DNA from: Sphingobacteriales bacterium
GTDB lineage: Bacteria; Bacteroidota; Bacteroidia; Chitinophagales; Chitinophagaceae
Direction of reading: 5' to 3'
NCBI GenBank assembly: GCA_900299255.1
Contig: OMJB01000122.1
Coordinates: 1-61,395, forward strand
Length of the DNA stretch: 61,395 bases
In this document: positions 17,774 to 25,939 of the stretch, one piece after another
Layout of the letters: each line of letters opens with the position of its first letter
Numbering within the stretch: position 1 is the stretch's first letter
Made by a program: the position numbers and the translations under genes
Notes under the pieces: generated by a model
The model's input: only the letters and a program-made list of their open reading frames with translations
Told to the model about the DNA's origin: nothing
The model's database searches: none

Positions 17774-17895
17774 AGTCACCGGGCTTTATACCTTTGAATA
17801 CCATCGCAGATGGGGATTTATTTGGGGGTTTTACCGACATTTTCTTTTTCCCGGGGGCTACACCCCCGACTAGTGTAATACAGCCCGTTGGGACT
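17774..17895. repeat. REP-like palindromic element
   Basis: Imperfect outer arms AGTCACCGGGCT (17774-17785) and AGCCCGTTGGGACT (17882-17895) enclose an inner hairpin CGGGGG-CTACA-CCCCCG near 17852-17868. The pattern looks like the extragenic palindromes common in Bacteroidota. The core CAGCCCGT is shared with the element at 19498. No gene lies in 17769-17965. Confidence 0.5.
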
Positions 17896-17965
17896 TTGCT
17901 ACTAAATTGCAATTGTTTTTTCTGTTATGAGCACATATGAATTGCACTCTCTGACGATACAGAAA

Positions 17966-19432
17966 TTACTTAAACACCTTATCCAGAATCTTTGCGGAAT
18001 TGAGACAGAGGGGTATGCCGGCACCGGGGTGTACGCTGCCGCCTGCAAAGTAGAGGCCTTTGATTTTTCGGGAGAAATTGGGGTGGCGCTGAAAGGCTGA
18101 AAAGCGGTTATTGCTGCTGTTGCCGTAGACTGCACCAAACGCACTAGAGTACTTATTTAAGATGATCTTTGGTGTGAGGAATTCTTCGCAGACAATATGC
18201 TGCTCAATGTTGGTATGCAGCATACGGTTTATTTTATCTACAATCGATTTACGGGCCTCCTGCCTTATGGCGTCCCAATACTGGCCAGTGTCGTTGGGTG
18301 CTGTGACAAGCAGGAACCAGTTTTCGCAACCGGGAGGCGCATCTTCCGGAACATATTTTGAGCTGATAAACAGGTATATAGAAGGATCTGAACTAATAAC
18401 GCCTTTCTTAAAAACAACCTCATACTCTTCATTATCGTCAGCAGCAAAAAACAGATTGTGCAGATTCAACTCGGGATACGAACGGTTGATACCCCAGTAA
18501 AAACACAAGAGTGAGGTAGACTTGGGCTGTGCCAGAATACGCTCAGGCGCAGGCTGTGAACGCAATAGTTTGCGGTAGGTAAAGAACACATCCATGTTGC
18601 TGACAACCGCATCGTATGCGACCGTGGTACCATTGCGGAGCTTAACGCCGGTTACAGAGCCACCAGTTACACAGATTTCATCAACCGGAGTATTCAGATG
18701 AAATGTTACGCCCATCTCTTCGGCAAGTGCGGTAAGCGCCCTGACAATATCATACATCCCTTTTTCAGGGAGGAATACGCCGGTATTTAGCTCCAGGTGC
18801 TGAATCACATTGAGCGTAGCCGGTGTGGTAAGCGGATCTGAGCCAATATAAGTAGCATAGTTATTGAAAATCTGAATGACACGCTTGTCTTTAAAGAACC
18901 GGCGGTTCAGCTCGTTCATTGACTTAAACGAATCGATTTTATTGAAATTAAAAATACCCGAGATGAACTTTCTGGTAAAATAGTTACTGAGTACATGCAG
19001 CGAATTCTCAATAAACACACCACTTGTGATTTCGTACTTAACAGCTATGTCTTTCAAATACTTATTAAATACGGCCGGGGGCGTACCTGTTTTCTGTTTA
19101 AGTTCGGCAGCGAATTCGTTCAGGTCGGAGCAGGCATTAATGACACTGCCATCCTCAAAAAAATACCGAAAAGGATCTTTTACCGGTCTGTACCTGAAGT
19201 AATCTTTGGGATCTTTGCCGCACAGCGTGAATAGTTCATCGATAAGGCCCGGCAGCATAAAAACGCTGGGGCCCATATCGAACCGGTAGCCGTTTATGTG
19301 CTTTTCTGAAATTTTGCCACCCGGCGCACTGTTGGACTCGTATACATCGACTTTATAACCTCTGGCAGCAATGCGGATGGCGGCGGCCAAACCGGCTATA
19401 CCAGAACCAATAACAGCGCACTTCTTTCCCAT
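17966..19432 (-). CDS. CrtI/CrtD-family carotenoid desaturase
   Basis: 488 residues from the ATG at 19432 (MGKKCAVIGSGIAGLAAAIR). The ADP-binding fold is followed by the CrtI-type block YRFDMGPSVFMLPGLIDELF, and the C-terminal motif is GLYFAGGSVHPGAGIPL. The wording of the first block resembles 1-hydroxycarotenoid 3,4-desaturases (CrtD) more than phytoene desaturases, which in Bacteroidota usually read GPSWYWMP. If so, it takes part in a myxol/saproxanthin-like pathway and crtI lies outside the window. It stands alone, flanked on both sides by REP-like repeats. Confidence 0.83.
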   Translation of the reverse strand: MGKKCAVIGSGIAGLAAAIRIAARGYKVDVYESNSAPGGKISEKHINGYRFDMGPSVFMLPGLIDELFTLCGKDPKDYFRYRPVKDPFRYFFEDGSVINACSDLNEFAAELKQKTGTPPAVFNKYLKDIAVKYEITSGVFIENSLHVLSNYFTRKFISGIFNFNKIDSFKSMNELNRRFFKDKRVIQIFNNYATYIGSDPLTTPATLNVIQHLELNTGVFLPEKGMYDIVRALTALAEEMGVTFHLNTPVDEICVTGGSVTGVKLRNGTTVAYDAVVSNMDVFFTYRKLLRSQPAPERILAQPKSTSLLCFYWGINRSYPELNLHNLFFAADDNEEYEVVFKKGVISSDPSIYLFISSKYVPEDAPPGCENWFLLVTAPNDTGQYWDAIRQEARKSIVDKINRMLHTNIEQHIVCEEFLTPKIILNKYSSAFGAVYGNSSNNRFSAFQRHPNFSRKIKGLYFAGGSVHPGAGIPLCLNSAKILDKVFK

Positions 19433-19497
19433 TTGCGCCCAAATATACTGGCTACCCATCAACAATCAAATGATATAAGTTGGTTTATTACATTAGC

Positions 19498-19564
19498 TTC
19501 AGCCCGTCGATCAAACTATTTTAAATACCGTTATGCATACTATGCGCAATGGGCGGGGGCTGAA
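19498..19564. repeat. REP-like inverted repeat
   Basis: TTCAGCCC (19498-19505) and GGGCTGAA (19557-19564) are perfect 8-bp inverted arms around 51 nt. The left arm continues as CAGCCCGT, the core also seen at 17881-17888. It lies in the divergent region between the desaturase and the ABC operon. Confidence 0.45.
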
Positions 19565-19583
19565 ATCATAAACCCTGTATTCG

Positions 19584-19613
19584 GTCAGTCTAAGTATCTT
19601 TGTGCCGACTGAC
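19584..19613 (+). promoter_or_regulatory. Promoter with flanking 7-bp inverted repeat before the ABC operon
   Basis: TATCTTTG (19595-19602) is a full TAnnTTTG match. It is bracketed by GTCAGTC (19584-19590) and GACTGAC (19607-19613), perfect inverted copies 16 nt apart. A dimeric repressor bound here would block the promoter. The leader to the ATG at 19677 is about 70 nt. Confidence 0.55.
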
Positions 19614-19676
19614 AGGTAAAAAACCAAGGTTTGCCTGAACATTCGTTACAATATATACTCAAACTAACCGATCTGA

Positions 19677-20429
19677 ATGGAGGGCAAGGCTTGCATAAAA
19701 GTCAGGGAACTTTCGAAACAGTACAAAGGCAGCAGTTATCTGGCTGTAAATAAGTTGAGTTTTGAGATATATGAAGGTGAAATATTTGGTTTACTGGGGC
19801 CGAACGGCGCAGGCAAATCAACTTTTCTGTCGATGCTGTCGGGTTTGATCAAGCCAACCAGCGGAGAGGCTGAAATATTTGACCACAAACTTACCACTGA
19901 TACTGAGCTGCTTAAGAGAATTATAGGCGTGGTGCCGCAGGATATCGCATTGTACCCTACCCTTTCAGGGCGTGATAATCTGTTGTTTATAGGAAGAATG
20001 TATGGGCTGAGCGAAAAAGAACTGAAGGACACGGTGGACAAATACCTGAACCGGTTTGGGTTTGAAAAGAACGGGAGCAATGCAGTGAAAACATATTCCG
20101 GGGGCATGAAGCGCAGGATCAATCTGATAGGCGGCATGCTGCACAACCCTAAAATACTGCTGCTGGATGAACCAACTGTAGGTATGGATGTGCAGGCAAG
20201 GACAAGCACCATGGAGTTTCTGAATGAGGTGAATGAACAAACCAAAATGACAATCATCTACACATCGCATGATATGGAACAGGCCAATACATTCTGCGAC
20301 CGCGTAGGGATCATAGACAGAGGACAGATACTGAAACTGGGCACACCAGACGGACTGCCAGCCAGTGAAGGCTGCAAAGACCTGGAAACTCTATTTTTAA
20401 AACTTACCGGCAGAAAAATAAGGGACTGA
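19677..20429 (+). CDS. ABC transporter ATP-binding protein
   Basis: 250 residues with Walker A GPNGAGKST, signature YSGGMKRRINL, Walker B ILLLDEPTVG and switch His in TSHDME. It energises export with the ABC-2 permease encoded next; stop and start overlap as TGATG. It is the first gene of a tightly packed six-gene operon that continues with a carrier protein, condensation enzyme, oxidoreductase and ligase, so the exported molecule is probably the product of those enzymes. Confidence 0.93.
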   Translation: MEGKACIKVRELSKQYKGSSYLAVNKLSFEIYEGEIFGLLGPNGAGKSTFLSMLSGLIKPTSGEAEIFDHKLTTDTELLKRIIGVVPQDIALYPTLSGRDNLLFIGRMYGLSEKELKDTVDKYLNRFGFEKNGSNAVKTYSGGMKRRINLIGGMLHNPKILLLDEPTVGMDVQARTSTMEFLNEVNEQTKMTIIYTSHDMEQANTFCDRVGIIDRGQILKLGTPDGLPASEGCKDLETLFLKLTGRKIRD

Positions 20430-21700
20430 TGTACAGGCTGAAAGCGACATTTATTAAAGAATTCAAGCTGCTGTCGGTGGACAAAACAGGTATTACCATT
20501 CTGTTTATCATGCCGGTATTTCTTGTTTTTATTATGACGCTGATACAGCAGCAGGCCTATAAAAGCATGAGCCAGTCGGGGGTGCCGGTGCTGCTGGTAA
20601 ACAGAGACCGGGACAGCCTGGGTACTGCAGTGGAAAGAGGATTCAGCAACTTTCCGGTGGCACAGCTGACAGTAGACCACGGAGAGCGGTACCCGAATGA
20701 AGATGCCATACGGAAAGAGATAACCAACGGCAAATACACAGTCGCACTATACATACCTGCCAATGCCACAAAAATACTGGAACAGAATGTGGAGGAGATT
20801 ATGGGTAGAATGTTTAATAAAGGCCAGATAGCTAACAATACCAAAGTAGACATAGGCATCATAATAGACCCGACTGCTAACAAACCGATGGTTATAGCCA
20901 TAACCAGCAGGCTGAAGCAATACCTGGCCGATGTGAAAACAGGTGTACTCTTCAACATTATGGGCAGTAAAATAGCCGGAATGATGCATGCAGAAATAAA
21001 GGGAGGCATGCCTCAGGAAGACATATTCAGCTATAAAGAAAATTATGCGTTCAGGGATAACCGTAGCAGTTACCAGCCTGATGCAGTGCAACACAATATA
21101 CCTGCATGGGCCATCTTCTCTATATTTTTTATTGTACTGCCGCTGGGCGGGGGAATTATCAATGAGCGGTCGGAGGGATTGTTTATCAGAATGCGTACGC
21201 TACCAGGGTCTTACCTTTCACTGCTATCGGGCAAGCTGCTGGCGTATTTTTTTATTGCGCTTATACAGTTTCTGCTAGTGATATTGCTGGGCGTATATGT
21301 GCTGCCGCTGGTTGGGCTGCCGGTATTACATATCGGGTCGAACATAGTGCCGCTTGTATTACTTACCGTTGTGCTGGCTCTGGCTGCCGTGGGGTACGGA
21401 CTGTTTATAGGCACCCTGTTTGATACACCACAGCAATCGGCAGTTTTTGGCGGGATCAGCGTGCTGATTATGTCGGCGCTGGGAGGTATATGGGTTCCTA
21501 TGAACATAATGCCTGAGGTAATGCAAAAAATCAGCAGTTGCTCGCCACTTAACTGGGCGCTTAGAGGCTACTACGAATTATTTATAAAGGGTGGAGGCTG
21601 GCCGGCAATACAGACTGAAGTAATCAAATTATCAGTGTTCTTTATTGTATGTTTAGCAATATCGTACCGAATCTTCCAACACAAAACGAACACCAATTAG
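20429..21700 (+). CDS. ABC-2 type transporter permease
   Basis: 423 residues with the ABC-2 layout: one N-terminal helix (about 22-42), a large extracytoplasmic domain to about residue 220, then five helices to the C-terminus. It forms the membrane part of the exporter with the ATPase upstream. The carrier protein gene follows after 10 bp. Confidence 0.9.
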   Translation: MYRLKATFIKEFKLLSVDKTGITILFIMPVFLVFIMTLIQQQAYKSMSQSGVPVLLVNRDRDSLGTAVERGFSNFPVAQLTVDHGERYPNEDAIRKEITNGKYTVALYIPANATKILEQNVEEIMGRMFNKGQIANNTKVDIGIIIDPTANKPMVIAITSRLKQYLADVKTGVLFNIMGSKIAGMMHAEIKGGMPQEDIFSYKENYAFRDNRSSYQPDAVQHNIPAWAIFSIFFIVLPLGGGIINERSEGLFIRMRTLPGSYLSLLSGKLLAYFFIALIQFLLVILLGVYVLPLVGLPVLHIGSNIVPLVLLTVVLALAAVGYGLFIGTLFDTPQQSAVFGGISVLIMSALGGIWVPMNIMPEVMQKISSCSPLNWALRGYYELFIKGGGWPAIQTEVIKLSVFFIVCLAISYRIFQHKTNTN

Positions 21701-21710
21701 GCTATAGGGA

Positions 21711-21965
21711 ATGGGTAAAATAACAGAAGCGGCGGTTAGTGCCGAACTTAAAAAGCATATTTCTGATAACATAGTTGACCGGTCGGTTGCTGTGGAACCA
21801 GACCAGCCGTTGCGCGATCTTGGTTTTGACTCAGTGGCCATCATTGACCTCATATTGTTTATAGAGCGGAAATTTGGTGCAGCGATAGACGACAAAGACC
21901 TGGTACCCGAAAACCTGTACAGTATTAATACGCTTGCTAAATGCGCAATGAAGTACATTGACTGA
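21711..21965 (+). CDS. Acyl/peptidyl carrier protein
   Basis: 84 residues. The phosphopantetheine attachment serine is Ser41 in LGFDSVAIIDL. It begins 10 bp after the permease and ends 2 bp before the condensation gene. It is unlike the carrier at 4879 in sequence and sits with a C-domain-like protein and an adenylating ligase, so it is likely to act as the one-module carrier of this pathway. Confidence 0.87.
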   Translation: MGKITEAAVSAELKKHISDNIVDRSVAVEPDQPLRDLGFDSVAIIDLILFIERKFGAAIDDKDLVPENLYSINTLAKCAMKYID

Positions 21966-21967
21966 AC

Positions 21968-23245
21968 ATGAGGGCTGCCAATAAACAGGAGAAAATATAC
22001 CTTACGGGTGCCGATTGCTTCATTCTGGCGCTGGAGCTGCACAATAAGCATGCAGGTATTACCGGCAACACCTGCCGGTATGTGCTTGAAACTGAAGGCA
22101 GACTTGATGCCCGACAAATTGAAGACTTAATAAACAGCCAACCCGCGCTCCAGGAGCTATCATCGTTTACGCTCGGCAGGAGCATGATTTTCGGGCTGCC
22201 TTACTGGAAACAGGGAACACCCAAACGGATACCAGTTGAAGAATGGAACAGTGATGCGTTTATACCGGACGTTATACTTGAGCGCAACTTGTCGCTGGAA
22301 GGGGCTCAGTTATTTACATTTGATGTACTACACCGGAGTGAAGACCGGAGCGCACTCATATTCTCGTGGAACCATCTGATACTGGACAGCCAGGGAGCGG
22401 CACTGCTGCTGAGCAGGATACTGGTTGGAGAGAAAACCGGGCCTCTGACAACGGAGGAAAAAAAAGACAAATGGACAGTCGGAGGGATGATCAAGGGCTA
22501 TAAAGTGACCCGTTTTGTGAAAAGATCTGCCAGAAAGCCGCTCACGGGTGACTACAGTAATACGGGCAGCAAATATGTGCAACAGCAGATAGGCTGTGTA
22601 TCATTTGATGAATCAGAGACAAAGGCAATAGACGAGAATGTACTCAACAGTGGATCGAAGTTCGGGCCGAGTGCCTATCTGCTTACGTGCTGTGCACAGG
22701 AGATGATGCACTTTATGCAGCAAAAGCAGATGGCTGTGAGTAATTTCTGGGTACCAGTGCCCAGCAACAGACGCAAAAAAGGAGCCAAAGGCCCGTTATT
22801 GGGCAACCACCTGACTTTTCTGTTTTACAGGCTGGCCGGCAGCAAATTGGCATCTGCGCAAGAAAGCGTGGCCGACATCAATGATCAGATGATGCGGCAA
22901 ATGCGTAAGAAAATGCCTGACTATTATGAAGCACTGCTAAAAATAGTAAAAAGGGTGCCGCTGGTACTGTATTACAGCAGAATCAAAAAACCACAGGGCA
23001 AGTCAATATCCAGCTTTCTGTTTACACTGGCAGACGACCACCCTGCTGCATTGGAGCAGATAATGGGCATAAACGTAGAAAATGCGTGGAGTTTTCCGCC
23101 CAACATATATCCGCCGGGCATTACATTTGCCTTTATGCGGTTCAAAGGCATGCTGAGGGTCATGATACTTTCGTATCATGAGGTATTGAGTACGGACGAA
23201 ATGGAATTGTTTAAAAATGGCCTGAGGCAGAGGCTGCTGGGGTAA
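21968..23245 (+). CDS. Free-standing condensation-domain-like acyltransferase
   Basis: 425 residues, the size of a single NRPS condensation domain or a WS/DGAT-type acyltransferase. The active-site motif H-x3-D is in NHLILDSQG (His136, Asp140). Later blocks also fit the chloramphenicol-acetyltransferase-like fold (GNHLTFLFYRL, then ISSFLFTLADDHP). It would join the acyl group on the carrier to an amine or alcohol acceptor. There is no attached carrier or adenylation domain; those are separate genes in the same operon. The acceptor is unknown. Confidence 0.78.
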   Translation: MRAANKQEKIYLTGADCFILALELHNKHAGITGNTCRYVLETEGRLDARQIEDLINSQPALQELSSFTLGRSMIFGLPYWKQGTPKRIPVEEWNSDAFIPDVILERNLSLEGAQLFTFDVLHRSEDRSALIFSWNHLILDSQGAALLLSRILVGEKTGPLTTEEKKDKWTVGGMIKGYKVTRFVKRSARKPLTGDYSNTGSKYVQQQIGCVSFDESETKAIDENVLNSGSKFGPSAYLLTCCAQEMMHFMQQKQMAVSNFWVPVPSNRRKKGAKGPLLGNHLTFLFYRLAGSKLASAQESVADINDQMMRQMRKKMPDYYEALLKIVKRVPLVLYYSRIKKPQGKSISSFLFTLADDHPAALEQIMGINVENAWSFPPNIYPPGITFAFMRFKGMLRVMILSYHEVLSTDEMELFKNGLRQRLLG

Positions 23246-23254
23246 ATGTAATTG

Positions 23255-24508
23255 ATGAACAATCTGGATGCAGATATTGTAGTTGTGGGGGGCGGAGTGG
23301 CAGGATTTTCGGCCGCACTGGCTGCTGTGGCTGCAGGAAGGTCTGTGATACTAGTGGAACGGCAACAGATGCTGGGTGGCAATGCTACCCAATCAAATGT
23401 GGGCACCATATGCGGTGCCTACTACAGGTCATTGACAGGACCTGCTGTTTTTGCGGGGCATACATTCGGATTGAATTTGATAAACGAACTTACAGATGCG
23501 GGTATATGCAGCGAACCCTTCATGCACCATAACGGGCTGTATGTACTGCATTACCACTGGCGCCAGTTTCATACGTATCTGGAATCAAAACTTGCGCAGG
23601 CCGGTGTTAGCGTGCTGCTGCAAACAGAGGTGCGAGAAGTAAACAGAACGGGCAACAAAATAACCCACCTGGTAACAGCATCTAACAATACCAAGACGAA
23701 AATATCCGGAGGGGCATTTATTGACTGTTCAGGAAATGCCATCTTATCGCGGCTGGCAAATGCAGCAGTTATCTCTACGGGCAATTATCAGGCGGCATCG
23801 CAGGTATTCAGGGTTGGGGGCATTGATGGCGACAATGAATTTACTGTGAATATGTCGCTGAAACGGTTGATCAGCAAATTAGTTACTGAAAAGAGTTTCC
23901 CGGAAAGTTACCGGTCCATCAGCATCATTCCCGGCTCGCTGGAAAACGGAGCAGCAGACATTAAATTTACACTTCCAGACAAAATAAGTGATGACACTGC
24001 GCTGCAGCAAATACTTACTGAAAAGTCGAAGAATTATGTGCAGGAGCTATTTGATTGCATTCAACACAATTCAAGCACTTTCAGGAAAGCAGAGATTGAA
24101 ACTATATTTCCGATGCCGGGAATAAGGACCCAGCAACGCTCAAAAGGAAAATATGTACTAACAGGCAGCGATGTACTTGCCTGCCGCAAGTTTGAGCACT
24201 ATGCAGCTGTTGGGACATGGCCCATAGAGGAATGGTTTAGCAATGGGGAACTGACCCTGGAGTATTTTGGTGAGGACAACTGCTATCAAATCCCGGCTGA
24301 ATGCTTGACATCGTGCGAAATTGAAAACCTGTACTTTGCCGGAAAGAACATAAGCGCTGATGACAAAGCAATAGCCAGTGCCAGAGTTATAGGCACCTGC
24401 CTGCAGACAGGCTATGCTGCAGGAAAATTGGCCGCCTGCCCTGGCCCGGATGCCATGCAGGGAATTTTACATGAACTACAACAAGATCTGGTTGCCCACC
24501 ATGCATAA
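23255..24508 (+). CDS. FAD-dependent oxidoreductase
   Basis: 417 residues from the ATG at 23255 (a TTG just before it is less likely). The N-terminus has a dinucleotide fold, DIVVVGGGVAGFSAALAA, then LVERQQMLGGNATQSNVG, typical of the FAD_oxidored group. The C-terminus has NLYFAGKNISADDKAIASAR, the second FAD-contact block. It probably oxidises the carrier-bound or released product. It is placed between the condensation enzyme and the ligase and overlaps the ligase start by 8 nt. Confidence 0.82.
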   Translation: MNNLDADIVVVGGGVAGFSAALAAVAAGRSVILVERQQMLGGNATQSNVGTICGAYYRSLTGPAVFAGHTFGLNLINELTDAGICSEPFMHHNGLYVLHYHWRQFHTYLESKLAQAGVSVLLQTEVREVNRTGNKITHLVTASNNTKTKISGGAFIDCSGNAILSRLANAAVISTGNYQAASQVFRVGGIDGDNEFTVNMSLKRLISKLVTEKSFPESYRSISIIPGSLENGAADIKFTLPDKISDDTALQQILTEKSKNYVQELFDCIQHNSSTFRKAEIETIFPMPGIRTQQRSKGKYVLTGSDVLACRKFEHYAAVGTWPIEEWFSNGELTLEYFGEDNCYQIPAECLTSCEIENLYFAGKNISADDKAIASARVIGTCLQTGYAAGKLAACPGPDAMQGILHELQQDLVAHHA

Positions 24509-25937
24509 TTTGTTCGACATATTGAAGAGGTCGGCAGAGCGGTGGCCTGACCAGCTGGCAGTAAGCGATGTATACGGAACCATTACGTTTGCGGAACTAT
24601 ATGAACAGGCCTGCACGCTGAAGAAATACTTTGCAGCACAAGGTGTGCAACCGGGCACAGGGGCTGCTATCATATTTGGAAACAACAGGTATTTTATCAT
24701 TTCACTGTTTGCGGTAGTAGGATGCGGAGCCGTGGTAATGCCGGTTTCACCTCAGCTCAAGGAGGCAGAAATAAAGAACGCTATCAGTGAGGGAGCCATG
24801 CACTTTGTGTTTTTGGAGAGGAGCATATCTTATTTGCAGCACGCTCCTTTGGAGCCGTGCCAGTTACTACCCGAGGCAATTTACGGCAGAAGGACGGAGC
24901 GGGCTCTGAGCCAAAAAACGGTGGAGATTGGCGAAGATCCGGCATTTATCAGGTTTACTTCCGGCACTACCGGAAAATCAAAAGGCGTAGTTATCTCACA
25001 CAAATCAGTAAAGGAGCGGGTTGATGCCGCCAATGAAGGACTTTGCCTCAATGAAACAGATAGAGTAGTATGGGTATTGCCAATGGCCTACCATTTTGTA
25101 GTTTCAATTGTGCTTTACATAAAATACGGCGCAGGAATCATTGTTAATGATGTTTTTCTGGCAGACGATATTCTGAAGAGCATAAAGGATTACGGAGGAA
25201 CTTTTTTGTATGCTGCACCCATGCACATAAGACTGCTGGCAGCTCACAAGGAACAGATGCATCTGCCCACTCTGAAAAAAGTAATTTCTACAACAACGAG
25301 TATCAGTGAGGAAGTATGCAGGGAATTTAAGGCCAGGTACAATGTGCCAGTTAGCCAGGCTTATGGCATTATTGAGATAGGTTTACCCATTATCAATCTG
25401 GCTAAATCAGACGATCAGCCGGGGGCACTGGGCTATGCATTGCCTGCATACACAACCGGAATTCTCAATGAACAATACGCAGAGCTGCCAGACGGAGTGG
25501 CTGGAAAACTGGGTATTAAGGGACCAGGCATGTTTGATGCTTATCTGTCGCCAGCCAGGAGGCGGGAGGAGGTATTGTGCAAAGGGTGGTTCCTTACCGG
25601 AGACCTCGCTTTTAAGCAGCCAGATGGCCTCATAGTGCTGCAGGGCCGCGAAAAAAACATGATCAATGTATCGGGCAACAAAGTATTTCCGAATGAAGTG
25701 GAAGATGTGGTTAACAATTTCCCGGGGGTGATACAATCGAGGGCATACAGTAAAACACACAGGCTGATGGGCGAAGTGGTAGCTCTGGACATAGTAACAG
25801 AACGAGATTCAACAATCGATGACGAAGCACTTATAACTTACTGCAAACAATACCTGGCCAATTTTAAAGTACCACAGTTTATATACCGGGTGCAGGAAAT
25901 AGCAATGACTGGAAGCGGGAAAGTGAAGCGCAACTGA
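24501..25937 (+). CDS. AMP-forming acyl/aryl-acid ligase
   Basis: 478 residues from the ATG at 24501, which overlaps the oxidoreductase stop by 8 nt; upstream in-frame starts at 24471 and 24414 are possible but sit deep in the previous gene. Adenylate-forming motifs are FTSGTTGKSKGVV (about 152-164), YGIIEIGLP, GWFLTGDLAF and the C-terminal catalytic Lys region TGSGKVKRN. It activates a carboxylic acid and loads it on the carrier at 21711. I cannot assign the acid. The downstream sulfotransferase converges with only 2 bp between stop codons. Confidence 0.87.
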   Translation: MHNLFDILKRSAERWPDQLAVSDVYGTITFAELYEQACTLKKYFAAQGVQPGTGAAIIFGNNRYFIISLFAVVGCGAVVMPVSPQLKEAEIKNAISEGAMHFVFLERSISYLQHAPLEPCQLLPEAIYGRRTERALSQKTVEIGEDPAFIRFTSGTTGKSKGVVISHKSVKERVDAANEGLCLNETDRVVWVLPMAYHFVVSIVLYIKYGAGIIVNDVFLADDILKSIKDYGGTFLYAAPMHIRLLAAHKEQMHLPTLKKVISTTTSISEEVCREFKARYNVPVSQAYGIIEIGLPIINLAKSDDQPGALGYALPAYTTGILNEQYAELPDGVAGKLGIKGPGMFDAYLSPARRREEVLCKGWFLTGDLAFKQPDGLIVLQGREKNMINVSGNKVFPNEVEDVVNNFPGVIQSRAYSKTHRLMGEVVALDIVTERDSTIDDEALITYCKQYLANFKVPQFIYRVQEIAMTGSGKVKRN

Positions 25938-25939
25938 TA

